Assembly (NCBI GenBank): GCA_022360335.1
Contig: JAKSCZ010000098.1
Coordinates: 1-15,071, forward strand
Direction of reading: 5' to 3'
Length of the DNA stretch: 15,071 nt
Source of the DNA: Pseudomonadota bacterium
Lineage (GTDB): Bacteria > Pseudomonadota > Gammaproteobacteria > Steroidobacterales > Woeseiaceae
The translations under genes were made by a program, and so were the position numbers. Numbering within the stretch: the first letter of the stretch is position 1; every line of letters begins with the position of its first letter. The notes beneath the pieces are model-generated. The model was not told where the DNA came from. It saw nothing but the letters and a program-made list of their open reading frames with translations, and ran no database searches. Positions 5,779 through 12,249 of the stretch are shown one piece after another.

Positions 5779-5784
5779 CGGGCG

Positions 5785-6330
5785 ATGACCAGTGTGAATC
5801 CAGTACCGCAATTGCCCGTACGGCGTAACGCATACGATTACGACGACCTGATCGCCAGCGGCCACGGCGAACTCTTCGGGCCGACGAACGGCCGGCTGCC
5901 CAGGCCCAACATGCTGATGCTCGATCGCATCGCGCTGATCGACGACGAGGGCGGCAGGTACGGCAAGGGCGAGATTCGGGCCGAGCTCGACATCCATCCC
6001 GACCTGTGGTTCTTCGAGTGCCATTTCGAGGGCGATCCCGTCATGCCCGGTTGCCTCGGCCTGGATGCCATGTGGCAACTCGTCGGCTTTCACCTCGTCT
6101 GGCAGGGGCTGCAGGGCCGCGGCCGTGCGCTCGGCGTCGGCAAGGTCCGGTTCACGGGCCAGGTCCTGCCGACCGCGAAGAAAGTGACCTACCGGATCGA
6201 CATCAAACGGGTCGTTGCGCGCAAGCTCAACATGGCGATCGCCGACGGCGCGCTCTCGGTCGACGGACGTGAGATCTACACGGCCGAAGACCTGCGCGTC
6301 GGCCTTTTTACCTCAACTGACGACTTCTAG
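5785..6330 (+). CDS. fabA: FabA, 3-hydroxydecanoyl-ACP dehydratase/isomerase
   Basis: The 181-residue protein is slightly longer than E. coli FabA (172), through its N-terminus. The hotdog-fold core FFECHFEGDPVMPGCLGLDAMWQL contains the catalytic His80 and Asp94, and ALGVGKVRFTGQVLPTAKKV and IYTAEDLRVGLF are near identical to the E. coli family member. FabA dehydrates 3-hydroxydecanoyl-ACP and isomerises the product to the cis-3 isomer, which commits the chain to unsaturated fatty acids. FabB follows after 8 bp, as in many gammaproteobacteria. The ATG at 5785 is chosen for its distance to TAAAAT and its fit to family length. It is separated from paaE by 187 bp of repeats and promoter, so it is likely an independent transcription unit. 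Confidence 0.97.
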   Translation: MTSVNPVPQLPVRRNAYDYDDLIASGHGELFGPTNGRLPRPNMLMLDRIALIDDEGGRYGKGEIRAELDIHPDLWFFECHFEGDPVMPGCLGLDAMWQLVGFHLVWQGLQGRGRALGVGKVRFTGQVLPTAKKVTYRIDIKRVVARKLNMAIADGALSVDGREIYTAEDLRVGLFTSTDDF

Positions 6331-6338
6331 GACCCGGC

Positions 6339-7550
6339 ATGCGGCGTGCAGTCATCACGGGACTCGGCGCAGTCTCGTGTATCGGCAATAACAAGGAAGA
6401 GATCCTCGATTCGCTGAAGCGCGGCCGGTCCGGCATCGTCGCCAACGAGATCTTCACGCAGATGGGACTGCGCAGCCAGGTCGCCGGCAGGTGCCGCATC
6501 GACCTCAAGGAGCACATCGATCGCAAGGTCCTGCGTTTCATGGGCGATGCGGCGGCCTATGCCTACATCGCAATGCAGGAGTGCATCGACGACTCGGGAC
6601 TCGAAGAGAAGGACGTTTCCAATGTGCGCACGGGCCTGATCGCGGGATCGGGCGGGGCCTCGAGCTCCAACGTCGTCAAGGCGGCGGACAATCTGCGCAA
6701 TCGCGGCGTCCGCAAGATCGGCCCCTACGCCGTCACGAAGACGATGGGCAGCACGGTGGCCGCCTGTCTCGCGACGCCGTTCAGGATCAAGGGCATCAAC
6801 TACTCGATCACGTCCGCGTGCGCGACCAGCGCACACTGCATCGGCGCGGCCGCGGAGCAGATCGCGCTCGGCCGGCAGGACATCGTCTTCGCCGGCGGCG
6901 GTGAGGAAGAAGACTGGACGCTGACGGCATTGTTCGACGCGATGGGCGCCCTGTCTACCGGCTACAACGACGAACCGGCCAGGGCATCGCGCCCCTACGA
7001 CGCGAATCGCGACGGCTTCGTGAGCTCGTCCGGCTCCGGCATGGTCGTCGTCGAGGAACTCGAGCACGCGAAAGCCCGCGGCGCGAAGATCTACGCGGAG
7101 CTCGTCGGTTTCGCCGCGAATTCGGACGGCCACGACATGGTCGCCCCGTCCGGGGAAGGCGCGGTGCGCTGCATGCAACAGGCGCTGTCCACCGTCGAAG
7201 GCCCGGTGGACTACGTCAACACGCACGGTACGAGCACGCCGGTCGGCGACATCCAGGAAGTCAAGGCCATGCGCGAGGTGTTCGGCGACGAGATGCCGGC
7301 CTACGGATCGACCAAGTCGATGTGCGGACATTCGCTCGGCGCGACCGGGGCGCAGGAGGCCATCCACTGCCTGCTCATGCTCGAGCACGATTTCATCGCG
7401 CCGTCGATCAACGTCGACGAACCCGACGAGGCCGTTGCCGGCACGCCACTCGTCACGCAATGCGTCGAAAACGCGGGCGTCAGGACCGCCATGACCAACA
7501 GCTTCGGTTTCGGCGGCACCAACGGCACGCTGGTGTTTCAGAAGCGCTAG
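6339..7550 (+). CDS. fabB: FabB, 3-oxoacyl-ACP synthase I
   Basis: The 403-residue condensing enzyme matches E. coli FabB length (406). The Cys-His-His catalytic triad is visible: Cys161 in SITSACATSAHC, His296 in YVNTHGTSTPVGD and His331 in STKSMCGHSLGATG; the C-terminal NSFGFGGTNGTLVF is the thiolase-fold signature. The assignment to FabB and not FabF rests on SACATSAHCIGAAAEQIALG and on the adjacent fabA. FabB elongates the cis-3-decenoyl-ACP made by FabA and so keeps the double bond. It starts 8 bp after the fabA stop, with only a weak GGA in the gap, so translation is probably coupled. Confidence 0.96.
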   Translation: MRRAVITGLGAVSCIGNNKEEILDSLKRGRSGIVANEIFTQMGLRSQVAGRCRIDLKEHIDRKVLRFMGDAAAYAYIAMQECIDDSGLEEKDVSNVRTGLIAGSGGASSSNVVKAADNLRNRGVRKIGPYAVTKTMGSTVAACLATPFRIKGINYSITSACATSAHCIGAAAEQIALGRQDIVFAGGGEEEDWTLTALFDAMGALSTGYNDEPARASRPYDANRDGFVSSSGSGMVVVEELEHAKARGAKIYAELVGFAANSDGHDMVAPSGEGAVRCMQQALSTVEGPVDYVNTHGTSTPVGDIQEVKAMREVFGDEMPAYGSTKSMCGHSLGATGAQEAIHCLLMLEHDFIAPSINVDEPDEAVAGTPLVTQCVENAGVRTAMTNSFGFGGTNGTLVFQKR

Positions 7551-7570
7551 TCCGGCAAGGCCCGGTCGGC

Positions 7571-7576
7571 CATAAT
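7571..7576 (+). promoter_or_regulatory. -10-like CATAAT close to the fghA start, inside an inverted repeat
   Basis: CATAAT (5 of 6 to the -10 consensus) lies 8 bases before the ATG at 7585 and sits in the loop between CGGTCG (7563-7568) and CGACCG (7577-7582), a perfect 6-bp inverted repeat. No Shine-Dalgarno is present. The layout resembles that before fabA (AATCGnnCG shortly before ATG) and suggests a leaderless promoter with a possible operator. Confidence 0.35.
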
Positions 7577-7584
7577 CGACCGCT

Positions 7585-8439
7585 ATGACTATCGAACGCC
7601 TCAGCGAAACGCGCTGCTTCGGCGGCCGCATCGGCTTCTATCGACACGCCTCCACGGTCAACGACTGCGACATGCGGTTCTCGGTGTTCGTGCCGCCGCA
7701 GGCGGCCGGCGGCAGGGTGCCGGTCCTGACGTTCCTGTCGGGTCTGACGTGCACCGAGGAGAATTTCATGGTCAAGAGCGGCGCGCAGCGCGTTGCGGCC
7801 GGCCTCGGCCTGATGCTCGTCTCTCCCGATACGAGTCCGCGCGGCGAAGGCGTGCCCGACGATCCCGACGGGGACTACGACATGGGGCTTGCAGCCGGCT
7901 TCTACCTCAACGCCACGCAGGCGCCCTGGTCGCGGCACTATCGCATGTACGACTACGTCACGAAGGAACTGCCGCCGATCGTCTTCGACAACTTTCCGGG
8001 CGACGCGGATCGCCAGGGCCTGACCGGGCATTCGATGGGCGGCCACGGGGCGTTGACCATCGGTCTGCGCAATCCCGGCATGTACCGTTCGTTGTCGGCG
8101 TTTGCGCCCGTCTGCACGACGTTGCACAGCCCCTGGGGGCAGAAAGCGCTCGGCCACTACCTCGGGGGCGACCGGTCGGCGTGGCGGGACTACGACGCCT
8201 GCGAGCTTGCGAGACGCTCCGGCGGCGTGACGCCGTACGACCGCATCCTCGTCGACCAGGGCGCGGACGATCCGTACCTGAAGGAACAGCTGAAACCCGA
8301 GCTGCTCGAAGCGGCCTGCAGGGAGGGCGGCCTGCCGCTCGAGCTCCGCGTCCACGAAGGCTACGACCACGGGTACTACTTCATTGCGACGTTCATCGAG
8401 GAACACCTGGCCTTCCACGCCGAGCGACTGAGGGCCTGA
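7585..8439 (+). CDS. fghA: S-formylglutathione hydrolase
   Basis: The 284-residue alpha/beta hydrolase of the esterase D family compares with 277-278 in E. coli FrmB/YeiG. Family blocks in order: PVLTFLSGLTCTEENFMVKS (46-65), VSPDTSPRGEGVPDD (79-93), the nucleophile elbow GHSMGGHGAL (148-157, Ser150), ILVDQGADDPYLKEQLKPE (221-239, probable Asp228) and EGYDHGYYFIATFIEEHL (258-275, His262). It hydrolyses S-formylglutathione to formate and glutathione, the last step of glutathione-dependent formaldehyde detoxification. The usual partner, glutathione-dependent formaldehyde dehydrogenase (frmA/adhC), is not adjacent in this window. It lies 34 bp after fabB and 2 bp before the TauE-like gene, so it probably heads its own small operon. 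Confidence 0.95.
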   Translation: MTIERLSETRCFGGRIGFYRHASTVNDCDMRFSVFVPPQAAGGRVPVLTFLSGLTCTEENFMVKSGAQRVAAGLGLMLVSPDTSPRGEGVPDDPDGDYDMGLAAGFYLNATQAPWSRHYRMYDYVTKELPPIVFDNFPGDADRQGLTGHSMGGHGALTIGLRNPGMYRSLSAFAPVCTTLHSPWGQKALGHYLGGDRSAWRDYDACELARRSGGVTPYDRILVDQGADDPYLKEQLKPELLEAACREGGLPLELRVHEGYDHGYYFIATFIEEHLAFHAERLRA

Positions 8440-8441
8440 CG

Positions 8442-9254
8442 ATGGAACAGTGGCTGATGCTCGGCGTAGCCATGCTCGCGACCGGGACGGTCGCGGGAGT
8501 GCTTGCGGGACTGTTCGGCATCGGCGGCGGCATCGTCATCGTCCCGGTTCTCGAGACCGCGCTCGGTTACGTCGGTGTCGATCCGGCGATTCGCATGCAC
8601 ATCGCGGTCGGTACCTCGCTCGCGACGATCGTCCCGACGTCGATCTCGTCCGCACGCGCGCATCACGAGCGGCGATCGGTCGACGTCGATATCGTCAGGC
8701 GCTGGGCGGTTTTCATACTGGTCGGCGCCCTGCTCGGCGCCTGGATCGCATCGCAGGTGCACAGCCGCGTCCTTGCGATCGTCTTCGCGACGCTCGCGTT
8801 GCTCGTCGCGCTGAAGATGCTGCTGGCCCCGGACGGGCGTAACCTCACGGCGGAGGTACCCCGCGGTCCGCTCGTCGCGATCGTCCCGACGGCGATCGGC
8901 TGCTTCTCGAGCATGATGGGCATCGGCGGCGGCACGTTCTCGGTCATGTCGCTGACGCTGTTCAACGAGCCGATACACCGCGCCGTCGGCACGGCCGCCC
9001 TGTTCGGCCTCGTCATCAGCCTGCCCGGCACGATCGGCTTCATTGCCGCCGGATGGGCCGATCCGCGTCTCCCCACCGGCAGCCTGGGCTACGTGAGCCT
9101 CGTCGGCTTCGCGTGCATCGCGCCGGCGACGTTCCTCGCCGCGCCGCTCGGTGCAAGGATCGCCCATGCCTTCCGGCCGAAGCACCTCAAGATGCTGTTC
9201 GGCGCTTTTCTCATCATTGCGTCGGCACGACTGTTCCTGAGGGCGCTGGCATGA
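8442..9254 (+). CDS. TauE/SafE-family membrane permease
   Basis: The 270-residue polytopic membrane protein has the two-fold repeat of the TauE/SafE (DUF81) family: LAGLFGIGGGIVIVPVL (21-37) and SSMMGIGGGTFSVMSL (156-171) are the paired glycine-rich motifs, each followed by an AVGTS/AVGTA helix. About eight hydrophobic segments are apparent. Members export or move small anions such as sulfite, sulfoacetate or other sulfur compounds; the substrate here cannot be read from sequence. It starts 2 bp after the formylglutathione hydrolase and overlaps the next gene by ATGA (4 bp), so the three are co-translated. The start ATG at 8442 is preferred over the long upstream frame, which is a shadow of fghA. 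Confidence 0.88.
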   Translation: MEQWLMLGVAMLATGTVAGVLAGLFGIGGGIVIVPVLETALGYVGVDPAIRMHIAVGTSLATIVPTSISSARAHHERRSVDVDIVRRWAVFILVGALLGAWIASQVHSRVLAIVFATLALLVALKMLLAPDGRNLTAEVPRGPLVAIVPTAIGCFSSMMGIGGGTFSVMSLTLFNEPIHRAVGTAALFGLVISLPGTIGFIAAGWADPRLPTGSLGYVSLVGFACIAPATFLAAPLGARIAHAFRPKHLKMLFGAFLIIASARLFLRALA

Positions 9255-10129
9255 GCCGTATTCTCGTCTTGGCCTGCTTTGCGACGCTCTGCGCCTGCGG
9301 CCCGCGTACACTCGAACCCGACGCCCCCTACGCATGCGAACGCTGCGCCGAGTGGAACGCGCCCAGGGAGCCGTTTCGCATCCACGGCAACACGTGGTAC
9401 GTCGGCACGGACGGCCTGTCGTCGATCCTGATCGAGACCGGCAACGGCCTGGTCCTCGTCGACGGCGGGCTCACGCAGTCGGCGGCGCTGATCGACGCCA
9501 GCATACGCGCACTCGGTTTCGACCCGCTCGACATCGAGGCCATCCTGGTCTCGCACGCACACTACGATCACGTCGGCGGCGTCAACGCGTTGCAGCGTAT
9601 GACCAAAGCCGACGTGTACACGAGCGAGGCCGGCGTAGCGCCGCTGACGAGCGGGCGGTTGCGGCCGGACGATCCGCAATACCTCCCGGATTCGGACCGC
9701 GGCAGCTTTCCGCCGGTTCGCAATGTCGTTGCGGTCGGCGACGGCGAATTCGTGTCGGTCGGAGAGGTCGCCGTCAAGGCGGTGCATACGCCCGGTCACA
9801 CCGGCAACGGCGTGTCCTGGACCTGGGAGTCCTGTGCGCTCGGCACCTGCTACGACGTCGTTTACGCGGACAGCATGACGGCCGTGTCGGCGCAGGGGTT
9901 TTCTTTCGGTGCGAGCGGCGCCGCGGATGCGATGACCGAAAGTGCCGGCAAGATTGCCGACCTCGACTGCGACATCCTGCTGTCGCCGCACCCGTTCTTC
10001 TTCGGCATGCACGACAAACTCGAGCGTATCGACGAGGGCAACCCGTTCGTCGACGGTCTCGCCTGCACGTTCTATGCGGAGACCGTGCTCGACTGGCTCG
10101 AGCGGCGGCTCGAGGCCGAGCGGACCTGA
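9251..10129 (+). CDS. Subclass B3-like metallo-beta-lactamase, predicted lipoprotein
   Basis: The 292-residue protein begins with a short signal and lipobox: MSRILVLACFATLCACG, with Cys16 as the likely lipidated residue. The metallo-hydrolase motif SHAHYDHVGG gives His102, His104, Asp106 and His107; HTPGHTGNG supplies His183; SPHPFFFGMHD supplies His247. This HxHxDH...GHT...HP arrangement, and Cys240/Cys272 in positions like the conserved B3 disulfide, fit subclass B3 beta-lactamases better than glyoxalase II or lactonases. The C-terminal NPFVDGLACTFYAETVLDWL is also B3-like. If active it would hydrolyse beta-lactams in the periplasm at a membrane; a different ester or amide substrate is possible. 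The start ATG overlaps the stop of the TauE-like gene. No second antibiotic-resistance gene or mobile element is adjacent. Confidence 0.85.
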   Translation: MSRILVLACFATLCACGPRTLEPDAPYACERCAEWNAPREPFRIHGNTWYVGTDGLSSILIETGNGLVLVDGGLTQSAALIDASIRALGFDPLDIEAILVSHAHYDHVGGVNALQRMTKADVYTSEAGVAPLTSGRLRPDDPQYLPDSDRGSFPPVRNVVAVGDGEFVSVGEVAVKAVHTPGHTGNGVSWTWESCALGTCYDVVYADSMTAVSAQGFSFGASGAADAMTESAGKIADLDCDILLSPHPFFFGMHDKLERIDEGNPFVDGLACTFYAETVLDWLERRLEAERT

Positions 10130-10135
10130 TTGCCG

Positions 10136-11281
10136 TCAGGGCAGCGTCAGGACGACGTCCTCGCCCATCGTCGAGAGCCGGTCGAGCCACTTCCTGATGA
10201 CCGGCGGGTCCGTCGTCGCCGCGTGCACACCGGGCTCGAAATCGCCGGCGATGACGGACTGGGCGGCGATGCTGACCGGCAGCGACACGAGGCGCGCCAT
10301 GGCCTGACCGCGCCCGTCACCGCAGGAGTCGATCAGGCAGGATCCGAACCACGCCGTTCGATCGTCGCGCGTCACCTCGAGTTCGATGGACAGGACGACC
10401 CGGTCGGGTTCGCCCGGCTCGTAGCCGTACCGGCGCGCAAGGTCGTCGGCCAGCGGTTCGAGCCGTGCCGCAATGTCCTTTCCGTCCGCGGCGGCGATCT
10501 GCGCGAACACGGGCTGCCAGGCTTGCGCCCAGCCGTCGGGGCGCAGCGTGCCGCGGACGAACTCCTCGATGTGCCAGCCCGGATCGAAGCCGTACTGGCC
10601 GAGGAACGGCAGTGAATCGCGATTCGGATACGCCTGGAAAGTCTCGTCGGCAGCGCCGATCCGGACCTGCCTGGTCGCGTCCCAGGGGTGCGGCGCTTCG
10701 CAACGGGCGCCGCCTTCGATCCATCGGGCCGGCGACGTCAGTGCCAGCAGGGTGCCGAGCGGCGACCAGCTGAACTTGTAACGAAAGTCGTTGACGGTCG
10801 CGGGGAATCCGCCGCAGTACGAGCGGAAATGGAAACGGTTCTCCGGGTGGACTGCGGCGCTCTCCCGGTATTCGTCGACGAGCAAATGCGAAAACAGGTG
10901 ATCGATGCCCGGGTCGAGCCCGGACTCGTTGACGAAGCGCAGCCCCAGGGACTCGGCCTCGCGCTCGAGCGCCGCGATGCCCGGCGTCACGTAGCTGCTC
11001 GAAACGAAGTCGGCGCGCAACTCGAGACACATCTCGGCGATCCGGACGTGCAGGGTCGCCGGCAGCATCGAGACGACGATGTCGCCGCCGGCGATGGTGC
11101 CGCGCAGGGCCTCGAATCCGAACTCGCGCACGTCCGTATCGACGCCGGCCGCCAGCAGCGACGCACGCGTCCCGTCGCGATTGAGATTCCAGACAATGAG
11201 CGGGTTTTCGCCGTCGGCGAGCCGGCGGATGCCCGGGGTGGAGGACAGGCCCGCCCCGAGCCAGTGAATGGTCGTGCCCAT
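10136..11281 (-). CDS. Saccharopine dehydrogenase/reductase-like oxidoreductase
   Basis: The 381-residue protein belongs to the saccharopine dehydrogenase family. The N-terminal Rossmann part starts TTIHWLGAGLSSTPGIRRL (3-21); IVVSMLPATLHVRIAEMCLE (68-87) and FVSSSYVTPGI (92-102) follow, and VNESGLDPGIDHLFSHLLVD (117-136) carries the family signature GLDPGIDH. In saccharopine reductase this enzyme forms or splits saccharopine between lysine and 2-oxoglutarate or glutamate; the substrate of this bacterial homologue is unproven. It begins 6 bp after the TauE-like gene of the cco operon, so it appears to be the last gene of that transcript, which is an unexpected place for a lysine-metabolism enzyme. 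Its stop is 6 bp from the convergent metallo-beta-lactamase stop. Confidence 0.85.
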   Translation of the reverse strand: MGTTIHWLGAGLSSTPGIRRLADGENPLIVWNLNRDGTRASLLAAGVDTDVREFGFEALRGTIAGGDIVVSMLPATLHVRIAEMCLELRADFVSSSYVTPGIAALEREAESLGLRFVNESGLDPGIDHLFSHLLVDEYRESAAVHPENRFHFRSYCGGFPATVNDFRYKFSWSPLGTLLALTSPARWIEGGARCEAPHPWDATRQVRIGAADETFQAYPNRDSLPFLGQYGFDPGWHIEEFVRGTLRPDGWAQAWQPVFAQIAAADGKDIAARLEPLADDLARRYGYEPGEPDRVVLSIELEVTRDDRTAWFGSCLIDSCGDGRGQAMARLVSLPVSIAAQSVIAGDFEPGVHAATTDPPVIRKWLDRLSTMGEDVVLTLP

Positions 11282-11287
11282 CTTGCG

Positions 11288-12085
11288 TCAGTCGTGCCGA
11301 TTCAGGGTGGCGCAATCATAGCCGGTATCGGGCCGTTTGGCTCGACTATCGGCCGTGCCGCCGTCCGCCGGCATCGCATGGCCCACATGATGCGCCGCAT
11401 GATCCTGCGACCCGCCCAGCGCCATCACCGGCATCGCGATCGTCGCGAGTCCGAGGACGACGATGAGCAGTCCGGCGCCGAGGCGTTTGCCGCTCATGAA
11501 CTGCGCGATCTTCGATGCACTGACGCCGGTCGCGATCATGGCGGGCATCGTACCCAGCCCGAATGCGATCATGACGAGGCCGCCGCCGGCCGGTTCCGCG
11601 GTGGTCGCCGCCAACAGCAGCACCGAGTAGACGAGCCCGCAGGGCAGCCAGCCCCAGATCAGTCCCAGGCCGATCGCCTGGGTCGTCGTTTCGACCGGCA
11701 CGAGCCGTTTAGCCGCCGGTGCGATGCGTCGCCAGATCGTCGAGCCCGCCGTCTCGAGCGGCGCGAGGATGCGCCAGCCGAACGCGAGCTGCAGACCGAC
11801 GAGAACGATCAACAGCCCGCTCGCGAGCCGGACCGGCGCAGCGAGATCGGGTATCGACGACACCGCCGTCTTGCCGAGCAGGGCGACGACCATGCCGAGA
11901 AACGCGTAGCTCAGGACACGGCCCGCGTTGTACGCAATGGCCTTCGGGATCTCGCTGCGGATCGAGCGGACGTTCGCGCCGACCGCGAACAGGCCGGAGA
12001 TGCCGGAGCACATGCCGAAGCAGTGCGCACTGCCGACGAATCCCGCGGCCAGCGCGGCCGTCGCGACGGGCCAGATCTCAGTCAC
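11288..12085 (-). CDS. CcoS-linked DsbD/TauE-like membrane protein with His-rich tail
   Basis: The 265-residue membrane protein has about six hydrophobic segments. Signature motifs are GSAHCFGMCSGISG (18-31, Cys22 and Cys26) and GWLPCGLVYS (145-154, Cys149), those of the DsbD-transmembrane-like family often annotated as sulfite exporter TauE/SafE and commonly found beside ccoS. The last third ends with QDHAAHHVGHAM (His229, His232, His233, His236), which could bind copper. A role in copper handling or thiol redox during cbb3 oxidase assembly is a context-based guess. The start is GTG at 12085, overlapping the ccoS stop by 8 bp. It is not a close relative of the other TauE/SafE protein in the window, which has GIGGG repeats and no CxxxC motif. 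Confidence 0.88.
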   Translation of the reverse strand: MTEIWPVATAALAAGFVGSAHCFGMCSGISGLFAVGANVRSIRSEIPKAIAYNAGRVLSYAFLGMVVALLGKTAVSSIPDLAAPVRLASGLLIVLVGLQLAFGWRILAPLETAGSTIWRRIAPAAKRLVPVETTTQAIGLGLIWGWLPCGLVYSVLLLAATTAEPAGGGLVMIAFGLGTMPAMIATGVSASKIAQFMSGKRLGAGLLIVVLGLATIAMPVMALGGSQDHAAHHVGHAMPADGGTADSRAKRPDTGYDCATLNRHD

Positions 12086-12248
12086 CGGCGTCGTCCTCTT
12101 TCGGCTTCGAATCGTCGTCCATGACGACGCGCATCGCGGGCGTATCGAGGTCGTCGAACTGCCCGCTGCCGACGGCCCAGAAGAAGGCCCACACGGCGAG
12201 GCCGAGCAGCAGCAATGCGAGCGGGATCAGGACGTAGAGGATGTTCAT
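12078..12248 (-). CDS. ccoS: CcoS, cbb3 oxidase maturation protein
   Basis: A 56-residue protein read directly from the minus strand. One N-terminal membrane helix (YVLIPLALLLLGLAVWAFFW, 5-24) is followed by the family hallmark WAVGSGQFDDLDTPA (24-38) and a short acidic cytoplasmic tail (DDDSKPKEDDAGD). CcoS is required to insert haem b and copper-B into the CcoN subunit of cbb3 oxidase. The ATG at 12248 is one base after the ccoI stop, and the stop overlaps the start of the next gene by 8 bp, so translation is coupled on both sides. Confidence 0.95.
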   Translation of the reverse strand: MNILYVLIPLALLLLGLAVWAFFWAVGSGQFDDLDTPAMRVVMDDDSKPKEDDAGD

Positions 12249-12249
12249 G

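Noticed and set aside
8442..9254. The two TauE/SafE-annotated genes as duplicates of one another
   Set aside because: One has paired GIGGG motifs and no key cysteines; the other (11288-12085) has HCFGMC and LPCG motifs of the DsbD-like group. They are different families under a shared label.
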